A stretch of DNA of 20,355 bases from Ruminococcaceae bacterium UBA794. GTDB lineage: Bacteria > Bacillota > Clostridia > Oscillospirales > Ruminococcaceae. Location: positions 1 to 20,355 of the forward strand of contig DBIU01000011.1 of assembly GCA_002304735.1 (NCBI GenBank), given 5' to 3'. Both the position numbers and the translations under genes were made by a program. Shown here in pieces: positions 14,567-20,355 of this stretch; positions within the stretch are counted from its first letter, which is position 1; each line of letters starts with the position of its first letter. The notes under the pieces are model-generated. The model saw only the letters and a program-made list of their open reading frames with translations, did not search any database and was not told the origin of the DNA.

Positions 14567-15421
14567 TTATGCAATAATCATAGTTCCCGCGCCGAGGTCT
14601 GTGAGAAGCTCAATCAGAATTGAGTGCGGTATTCTTCCGTCGATGATATTCGCCTGCTTAACGCCGCGTCTAACCGCCTCAACGCAGCAGTCAATCTTCG
14701 GTATCATACCGCCCGAAATAATGCCCTGTTTCTTGAGGTATGGAACTTCGCTTACTCCAACCGTTCTGATGAGCGTGCTTTCATCGTCCTTGTCCTCAAG
14801 AAGTCCCTTGATATCCGTAAGCAGAATAAGGCTCGGCGCTTTCATTTCCGCGGCAATTCTTGCGGCGGCTGTATCCGCGTTTATGTTGTAAACCGTGCCG
14901 TCTGCGCCTCTGCCTATTGTCGAAATTACGGGAATATATCCGTTATCAAGCGCCGTGTTGATTATCTCGGGGTGCACGGCGGTGATTTCTCCGACGTAGC
15001 CTAGTTCGGGATTAAGCATTTCCGCTTCAATCAGATTTCCGTCAAGCCCGCAAAGACCGATTGCCTTTCCGTCGTGACTTTCAAGCATAGAAACAAGGTC
15101 CTTGTTAACCTTGCCCGCGAGAACCATCTGAACAATATCAATCGTTTCTTCGTCGGTATAACGCAGACCGTTTACAAACTTGCTTTCCTTGCCGACTTTT
15201 TTTAGCATAGAGTTGATTTCGGGGCCGCCTCCGTGAACGAGAACGACCTTTATTCCAACAATCGACAGCATAACGACGTCGCGCATAACCGCTTGCTTCA
15301 AACGTTCGTTTGTCATGGCGTTGCCGCCGTATTTTACAACAACGACTTTTCCGCTGTATTTCTGAAGATAGGGCAGAGCCTCTATCATTATATTTGCCCG
15401 AATATCGTAATCAATTTCCAT
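14567..15421 (-). CDS. argB: Acetylglutamate kinase
   Basis: Phosphorylates N-acetylglutamate, the second step of arginine synthesis. The 284 residues carry K30 in VVKYGGNAM (ATP phosphates), HGGGPEIN (63-70), and NADTAAARIAAEM near the substrate site. ISGGMIPKI is the C-terminal ATP-binding block. The N-terminal segment before ALPYLQKYSGK resembles the extra helix of arginine-sensitive, hexameric kinases such as that of Thermotoga. With acetyl recycling by ArgJ, this kinase is then the expected point of feedback inhibition (inference). The start has an AAGGGTG site, 21 bases after argJ. Confidence 0.95.
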   Translation of the reverse strand: MEIDYDIRANIMIEALPYLQKYSGKVVVVKYGGNAMTNERLKQAVMRDVVMLSIVGIKVVLVHGGGPEINSMLKKVGKESKFVNGLRYTDEETIDIVQMVLAGKVNKDLVSMLESHDGKAIGLCGLDGNLIEAEMLNPELGYVGEITAVHPEIINTALDNGYIPVISTIGRGADGTVYNINADTAAARIAAEMKAPSLILLTDIKGLLEDKDDESTLIRTVGVSEVPYLKKQGIISGGMIPKIDCCVEAVRRGVKQANIIDGRIPHSILIELLTDLGAGTMIIA

Positions 15422-15442
15422 AATAACACCCTTGATTATCCT

Positions 15443-16678
15443 TTAAGTTCTGTATTCCGCATTAATTTTGACGTAATCAAAAGTAAGGTCGCAGCCCCAC
15501 GCAATCGCGGTTTTGCTTCCCGCATTAAGGTCAACGAGAATTTTAATCTCCTCCTCGGAGAGAATTTCCTTTGCTTTTTCCTCCGAGAAATCAACTCCCG
15601 CGCCGTTTCTGCAAACGGGAATTACGCCCTTTTCGCTTGCAAGGTCAACCGCAACGCGCTCAATATCGAAATCCGCGTCCGTGTAACCGATTGCGCAGAG
15701 TATTCTGCCCCAGTTCGCGTCAGCTGCGAAAAGCGCCGCCTTTACAAGGCTTGACGAAATAACCGACTTCGCGACTTTTTTCGCGGTTTCTTCGGTATCG
15801 GCGCCGCTTACAACACATTCAATCAGCTTTGTCGCGCCCTCGCCGTCGCGAGCCGTTTCACGCGCAAGGTTCATCATAACCGCGTAAAGCGCGTTCTCGA
15901 AAATCTCGTAATTCTTATCCTCGCAGATAATTTCGGAGTTGCCCGCAAGTCCCGACGACATCAAGAAAAGCGAGTCGTTTGTGGAGGTGTCGCCGTCGAC
16001 GCTTACCATATTGTAGGTAAGGCTGTTCACTCTTACAAGCGCTTTTTTGAGAAGCTCACCGTTTATCGCGGCATCTGTTGTGATAAACGCAAGCATTGTC
16101 GCCATATTCGGGTTAATCATTCCGCTGCCCTTGGAAATGCCGCCTATTCTGCACTTTTTACCGTCAATCTCAAACTCAACGGCAAGCTCTTTTTTGCGCG
16201 TATCGGTTGTCATAATAGCTTCGCAGGCAAGCGCGCTGTTCTTTTCGGAAAGCCCGTCAAGCAAAGCGGGAAAAGCCGCTTTTATCGGACTAAGGTCGAG
16301 CTTCTGACCGATAACTCCCGTTGAACCGACAACTACATCTTCCTTTGCAATATTCAGCCCGTCCGCCGCAAGCGCACACATTCCCTCGGCAATCTCAATT
16401 CCGTTGGCATTGCAGGTGTTCGCGTTTCCGCTGTTAACGACAACAGCCTGAGCGTATCCGTCTTTCAGATGCTCGCGCGAAACGATAATCGGAGCGCCCT
16501 TAACCTTGTTTGTCGTGAAAAGCGCGGCAGCCTTGCACCGCACATCGCAGGAAATCAGCGCAAGGTCGCGCTTTGTGGTGTTGCCCGCCTTAATTCCCGC
16601 AATAACTCCCGAAGCCTTGAAGCCCTTTGCCGCGCAGACTCCGCCGTCAATAAACTCATATCCGTCAAATTTAACCAT
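15443..16678 (-). CDS. argJ: Glutamate N-acetyltransferase / amino-acid acetyltransferase
   Basis: Transfers the acetyl group from N-acetylornithine to glutamate. The bifunctional form also acetylates glutamate from acetyl-CoA. The 411-residue precursor self-cleaves before the nucleophile T194 in GMINPNMATML, giving alpha and beta chains. The conserved KGAPI block (60-64) and VNSGNANTC (81-89) line the active site, and SVDGDTSTNDS lies in the beta chain. No separate argA or argE gene is in the operon, which fits the acetyl-recycling route. Whether the enzyme is mono- or bifunctional cannot be settled from sequence. It starts two bases after orf140, whose end contains the AGAGGT site. Confidence 0.95.
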   Translation of the reverse strand: MVKFDGYEFIDGGVCAAKGFKASGVIAGIKAGNTTKRDLALISCDVRCKAAALFTTNKVKGAPIIVSREHLKDGYAQAVVVNSGNANTCNANGIEIAEGMCALAADGLNIAKEDVVVGSTGVIGQKLDLSPIKAAFPALLDGLSEKNSALACEAIMTTDTRKKELAVEFEIDGKKCRIGGISKGSGMINPNMATMLAFITTDAAINGELLKKALVRVNSLTYNMVSVDGDTSTNDSLFLMSSGLAGNSEIICEDKNYEIFENALYAVMMNLARETARDGEGATKLIECVVSGADTEETAKKVAKSVISSSLVKAALFAADANWGRILCAIGYTDADFDIERVAVDLASEKGVIPVCRNGAGVDFSEEKAKEILSEEEIKILVDLNAGSKTAIAWGCDLTFDYVKINAEYRT

Positions 16679-16680
16679 AA

Positions 16681-17103
16681 TTATACCTCTTTATATGCAC
16701 CGTCGTAAACCTGTTCCACAACAACAGACCAGAAGCTGTCGTCCTCGGAAAACGCGTTTTTATCCAACTTTTTTATCTTATCGGCAAAATTTCGCAGCTT
16801 TTCTCGTCTTTCTTCATCGTTTTCCGATGCAAAATCGTCTTTGCCGTCCCTAAACAGCTTAAGTTCTCTTGCAAAAACTGCGAGCGCGTCTGCCGCGTAT
16901 CTTGCGAGAAAATTCTCGGTTTCGAGAAGATAAACGTTTCCGTCGCTTCCAAAGCCCAGAAGATTGTTTGAACCGGAACGCTCGGCTGTTATTATATAAG
17001 GCTTTCCGAGAAATTCAAGCACGAAAAATCTGTCGTGACGAAGAAATCTTATTCCGAGAATTTCCTCATCGGGAACCCAGACGCCGATATCCTTGTAATA
17101 CAT
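16681..17103 (-). CDS. Hypothetical SUKH-like protein (orf140) in the arginine operon
   Basis: No family is certain. The 140 residues start with a strand-rich half (about 1-60: GVWVPDEEI, FFVLEFLGKPYIIT, LLGFGSDGNVYLLE), followed by a helix (63-84, AADALAVFARELKLF) and a charged acidic/basic stretch (86-112). They end with KKLDKNAFSEDDSFWSVVVEQVYDG. That order, a G-x-VYL strand, then a helix with a phenylalanine pattern, then an LD-x-A...WS-x-VVEQ tail, resembles SUKH-4 type immunity proteins. The resemblance is by eye only. It has no signal peptide or membrane segment. Its ATG shares one base with the argC stop (TGATG) and it ends two bases before the argJ ATG, so it is firmly part of the operon. 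No toxin gene is nearby. Confidence 0.72.
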   Translation of the reverse strand: MYYKDIGVWVPDEEILGIRFLRHDRFFVLEFLGKPYIITAERSGSNNLLGFGSDGNVYLLETENFLARYAADALAVFARELKLFRDGKDDFASENDEERREKLRNFADKIKKLDKNAFSEDDSFWSVVVEQVYDGAYKEV

Positions 17104-18035
17104 CAGATTAACCCCGTTGTTTCGTCAATTCCCATCATAATGTTAAGGCACTGAACGGCAGCTCCCGAAGCGCCTTTGCCGAGATTGTCGAGCCTTGAGC
17201 AGAGAATAAGCCGCTCGTCGTTTCCGTTCACAAAAATCTGCATATTATTCGTGCCGCTGATGTTGTTTGCGCCGATAAAGCCGTCCTCAGGCTCACCCTC
17301 GGGCATTACTTTAACAAAATAAGCGTCCTTATAGAAATCCGCAAGCGCTTTTCTTACGTCATCGGGAGTATATTTTTTAGTGAGAAGCCGCGTGAAAATC
17401 GGCACGGAAACCACCATTCCGCTGAAATAATCGCACACAAGCGGATTAAATGCGGGAGCATAGGAAAGTCCGCAGATTTTCTGCATTTCGGGGAGATGCT
17501 TGTGCTGCTGAGTGAGCGCGTACTGTCGCGGGCTGTCAAAATCAGCCGGTCTGTTTTCGCCCTCGTAGACTGCGATAGCCTTTTTGCCCGCGCCGCTGTA
17601 ACCCGAAACCGCGTGACAGGTCACGGGGTAATCCGCAGGCATAATCCCAAGCTTTACCAGAGGGTAAATCATCGAGATAAAGCCGCTTGCATAGCAGCCC
17701 GGAACGGCTGTTCTCGCGTTGTTTGCAATCTTGCTTCTGAAATCCTCCCCAAGCTCCGGAAAACCATAAGCCCAGTCGGGATTTGTTCTGTGAGCGGTAG
17801 AAGCGTCGATAATTCTAACCTTATCTCCCGCCATAGCGACAGCTTCTCTTGCCGCCGCGTCGGGCAGGCAAAGAAAAGTGAAATCGGAAGAATTTATAAG
17901 CTTTTTGCGCTCGTCGGCGTCCTTGCGTTTGTCCTCGTCTATTTTCAGAAGCTCAATATCATTTCTGCCCTTGAAGCGCTCAAGGATTTTAAGACCGGTT
18001 GTGCCTTCCTGTCCGTCAATATATACCTTAACCAT
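17103..18035 (-). CDS. argC: N-acetyl-gamma-glutamyl-phosphate reductase, type 2
   Basis: NADPH-dependent reduction of N-acetylglutamyl phosphate to the semialdehyde, third step of arginine synthesis. Its 310 residues fit the short type 2 ArgC; type 1 enzymes are about 340-350. GQEGTTGLKI (8-17) is the nucleotide loop, and C114 in VPGCYASGF is the catalytic cysteine. HAVSGYSGAGK follows, and HKHLPEM (near 187-193) supplies the active-site histidine. NLGKGASGAAVQCLN near the C-terminus is highly conserved. The ATG has an AGAGGAG site and overlaps the end of argH by eight bases. Its own stop shares a base with the orf140 start. Confidence 0.95.
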   Translation of the reverse strand: MVKVYIDGQEGTTGLKILERFKGRNDIELLKIDEDKRKDADERKKLINSSDFTFLCLPDAAAREAVAMAGDKVRIIDASTAHRTNPDWAYGFPELGEDFRSKIANNARTAVPGCYASGFISMIYPLVKLGIMPADYPVTCHAVSGYSGAGKKAIAVYEGENRPADFDSPRQYALTQQHKHLPEMQKICGLSYAPAFNPLVCDYFSGMVVSVPIFTRLLTKKYTPDDVRKALADFYKDAYFVKVMPEGEPEDGFIGANNISGTNNMQIFVNGNDERLILCSRLDNLGKGASGAAVQCLNIMMGIDETTGLI

Positions 18036-19413
18036 TGCAAAGCTCCTCTAATTTCTTCCTTACCGTCTTAACCTGCAAAATAACGCTTTCGGGCGAAGGT
18101 CCGCCGTAGGATTTGCGCTCTTTTACGCAGGTGTCGAGGCTTATCGCCTTATAAACGTCCTCGTCAAACAGCTCGCTCTGCTGCTTGTATTCAGCGAGCG
18201 GAAGCTCCTCAAGCGTAGTATTCTTGCTGATGCAAAGCGCAACAAGTCCGCCTGTGATTTTATAAGCGGTTCTGAACGGCATACCTTTTTTAACAAGATA
18301 ATCCGCGCAGTCTGTTGCGTTTATAAAGCCTTTAGCAGCCGCCTTGCGCATATTTTCCTTGATAATCGTCATTGTCGCAAGCATCGGAATAAATGTTGAA
18401 AGGCAAAGCTTTATGTTGTCAACGGCGTCGAAAATCGCTTCCTTATCCTCCTGCATATCCTTGTTATACGCAAGCGGAAGTCCTTTCATCATCGTCATCA
18501 GCGTCATATTATCGCCGATAACGCGCGCCGTTTTTCCTCGGATAAGCTCGGTTATGTCGGGATTTTTCTTCTGCGGCATAATGCTCGAGCCAGTTGAAAA
18601 GGCGTCGTCAAGCTCAATGAACTTAAATTCCCAAGAACACCAGAGAATAATTTCCTCGGAGAAGCGCGACAAATGAACCATACAGATTGAAAGCGCCGAT
18701 GCAAGCTCCATACAGAAATCTCTGTCGGAAACGCCGTCAAGAGAGTTTGCCATAGGTTCGTCCATTCCAAGCAGGGAAGAAGTGCGTTCTCGGTCGATGT
18801 TATAGGTCGTTCCCGCAAGAGCGCAGCTTCCGAGCGGATTAACGTTCATTCTCTTGTAAACGTCGTCAAGTCTGCCGATATCGCGCAGAAGCATCTGAGC
18901 GTACGCCATCATATGATGACCGAAAGTAATCGGCTGCGCACGCTGCAAATGCGTATATCCGGGCATAATTACGTCGGAGTTTTTCTCGGCAATCGAGCAG
19001 AGCGTTTCGATAAGCTTCTCAATAAGCGCCTTAATTTCCTTAATTTCATCGCGGAGGTAAAGCCTTATATCGAGAGCGACTTGGTCGTTTCTGGAACGCG
19101 ATGTGTGAAGCCTTTTTCCTACGTCGCCAAGGCGCTTTGTAAGCTCTGCCTCGATAAACATATGAACATCTTCCGCATTCGGGTCGAAAACAAGCCGTCC
19201 CTCGTCAATATCGCAGAGAATTTCTTTAAGCCCGCCGATTATCTCAAGGCTGTCGCTCATACTTATAATGCCCTGTTCGCCGAGCATTGTCGCGTGAGCA
19301 ATACTGCCCGCAATATCCTGCTTATACATTCTCGCGTCAAAGGAAATTGACGAATTGAACGCATTTACGCCCTCGTCAACTTCTTTTGAAAACCTTCCCG
19401 CCCACATTGCCAT
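18028..19413 (-). CDS. argH: Argininosuccinate lyase
   Basis: Splits argininosuccinate into arginine and fumarate, the last step of the pathway, as a homotetramer. The 461-residue length is normal. SRSRNDQVALD (105-115), GYTHLQRAQP (152-161, with catalytic H155) and the fumarase/aspartase signature GSSIMPQKKNPD (275-286, with S276) are all present. The ATG at 19411-19413 has an AGGAGA site eight to nine bases upstream. A second ATG two codons later is less well spaced. It follows argG by 69 bases and overlaps argC by eight. Confidence 0.97.
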   Translation of the reverse strand: MAMWAGRFSKEVDEGVNAFNSSISFDARMYKQDIAGSIAHATMLGEQGIISMSDSLEIIGGLKEILCDIDEGRLVFDPNAEDVHMFIEAELTKRLGDVGKRLHTSRSRNDQVALDIRLYLRDEIKEIKALIEKLIETLCSIAEKNSDVIMPGYTHLQRAQPITFGHHMMAYAQMLLRDIGRLDDVYKRMNVNPLGSCALAGTTYNIDRERTSSLLGMDEPMANSLDGVSDRDFCMELASALSICMVHLSRFSEEIILWCSWEFKFIELDDAFSTGSSIMPQKKNPDITELIRGKTARVIGDNMTLMTMMKGLPLAYNKDMQEDKEAIFDAVDNIKLCLSTFIPMLATMTIIKENMRKAAAKGFINATDCADYLVKKGMPFRTAYKITGGLVALCISKNTTLEELPLAEYKQQSELFDEDVYKAISLDTCVKERKSYGGPSPESVILQVKTVRKKLEELCNG

Positions 19414-19443
19414 AGCAAAAATCTCCTGTCTAAAATACGCAAA

Positions 19444-19460
19444 GCGGGAAATTATCCCGC
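19444..19460 (-). other. Hairpin between argG and argH
   Basis: GCGGGA and TCCCGC (19444-19449, 19455-19460) pair around a five-base loop in the 69-base gap. Only three T residues follow on the minus strand, so full termination is unlikely. It could set the argG/argH mRNA ratio or be a processing site. Confidence 0.45.
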
Positions 19461-19482
19461 CCTGCGGTTATTTTTGGTTTGA

Positions 19483-20355
19483 TTACTTATTTCTTCCCTC
19501 GTCAAGAAGAGCCTTTACCTTAATCGGCAGACCGAACAGGTTGATAAATCCTGCGCTGTCCTTCTGGTCGTAAACGTCGTCCTCGCCGAACGAAGCGAAA
19601 TCTTCACTGTAAAGCGTGTACGGAGAGGTAACGCCGGCATTGATGATATTGCCTTTATAAAGCTTCAGCTTAACGTCGCCGGTGACGGTTTCCTGCGTCT
19701 TGTCAACGAAAGCGTCCATAGCCTCGCGGAGAGGAGTATACCACTGACCGTTGTAAACAAGGTCTGCATACTTCTGAGCCAGACCATACTTGTAGTGCTG
19801 AGTTTCCTTGTCAAGGCAGATTGTTTCAAGAACCTCGTGAGCGTGATAAAGAATAGTTCCGCCGGGAGTTTCATAAACGCCGCGCGACTTCATTCCGACA
19901 AGACGGTTTTCCACAACGTCAAACAGACCGATGCCGTTTTCGCCGCCGATTTTATTCAGCGTCTTGATGAGCTTAACGCCGTCCATTTTCTCGCCGTTGA
20001 GAGAAACGGGGATACCCTTTTCAAAGTGAAGCGTAATGTAAGTGGGCTTGTCGGGAGCCTGTTCGGGCGAAACGCCAAGCTCAAGGAAGCCTTCCTTGTT
20101 GTACTGTGGCTCGTTCGCGGGGTCCTCAAGGTCAAGACCCTCGTGGGAAAGGTGCCAGAGGTTCATATCTTTAGAGTAATTCGTTTCGCGGGTAATCTTA
20201 ATCGGAACCTTGTGTGCTTCAGCGTAGTCGATTTCTTGGTCGCGCGACTTCAAATCCCAAATTCTCCACGGAGCGATAATCGTCATATTCGGCGCGAGAG
20301 CCTTTATTGTAAGCTCGAAACGAACCTGGTCGTTGCCCTTGCCGGTGCAGCCGTG
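19483..20355 (-). CDS. argG: Argininosuccinate synthase, N-terminus beyond the window
   Basis: Joins citrulline and aspartate with ATP to give argininosuccinate. The last 290 residues are visible, about three quarters of a normal chain of roughly 400, and the frame is open to the right edge. The visible part begins with HGCTGKGNDQVRFE, the conserved aspartate/ATP segment. PWRIWDLKSR, the ETNYSKDMNLWHLSHEG block and ENRLVGMKSRGVYETPGGTIL (citrulline and ATP contacts) follow. An internal ATG at 20284-20286 could be mistaken for the start but lies within conserved sequence. It is the first visible gene of the arginine operon. The promoter and any ArgR sites lie outside the window. Confidence 0.96.
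   Translation of the reverse strand, partial: HGCTGKGNDQVRFELTIKALAPNMTIIAPWRIWDLKSRDQEIDYAEAHKVPIKITRETNYSKDMNLWHLSHEGLDLEDPANEPQYNKEGFLELGVSPEQAPDKPTYITLHFEKGIPVSLNGEKMDGVKLIKTLNKIGGENGIGLFDVVENRLVGMKSRGVYETPGGTILYHAHEVLETICLDKETQHYKYGLAQKYADLVYNGQWYTPLREAMDAFVDKTQETVTGDVKLKLYKGNIINAGVTSPYTLYSEDFASFGEDDVYDQKDSAGFINLFGLPIKVKALLDEGRNK

Overview
The window reads as chromosomal DNA from an anaerobic Firmicute of the class Clostridia, probably close to the Oscillospirales/Ruminococcaceae. Supporting signs are purine-rich GGAGG-type ribosome binding sites, textbook -35/-10 promoters with 17-bp spacers, a clostridial LUD protein with a cysteine-rich tail, a stand-alone PduL phosphotransacylase, a short (type 2) ArgC and a Fur-family/ABC zinc cassette. 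This placement is inferred from gene content. No rRNA, tRNA, insertion sequence, prophage or CRISPR array is visible, and no gap longer than about 165 bases lacks a gene.

Region 1 (1-3228, minus strand) holds alanine racemase (alr), a TtcA-like tRNA thiolase, a four-helix membrane protein and uridine phosphorylase (udp, cut by the left edge). One promoter lies in the divergent region at 3229-3391 and a second directly in front of the TtcA-like gene.

Region 2 (3246-7662, plus strand) is a four-gene unit: a membrane-anchored LCP-like protein without the catalytic arginines, a LUD-domain protein, an ROK glucokinase and dihydroxy-acid dehydratase (ilvD), closed by a strong terminator.

Region 3 (7675-8311, minus strand) is a single pduL gene with its own promoter, back to back with the next unit.

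Region 4 (8320-11311, plus strand) is a zinc-uptake operon: a Fur-family regulator (probably Zur), a lipidated metal-binding protein, an ATPase and a permease. A perfect 7-1-7 palindrome just downstream of the -10 box is the likely operator for autoregulation. A bidirectional terminator separates it from the next gene.

Region 5 (11331-11933, minus strand) is one gene with its own promoter. It encodes a lysine/alanine/proline-rich, histone-H1-like tail fused to an SCP2-like domain.

Region 6 (11976-20355, minus strand) is an arginine biosynthesis operon, argG-argH-argC-orf140-argJ-argB-argD-orf133-argF, running in from the right edge and ending at a terminator. It covers glutamate to arginine by the acetyl-recycling route (bifunctional ArgJ). 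Carbamoyl-phosphate synthetase is not in the window. Two extra genes are embedded: orf140, which resembles SUKH-fold immunity proteins and is tightly coupled to argC and argJ, and orf133, a small membrane protein. Most of the window is core metabolism. The points worth a second look are orf140, orf133, the SCP2/histone-tail fusion, the arginine-less LCP protein and the zinc operator.
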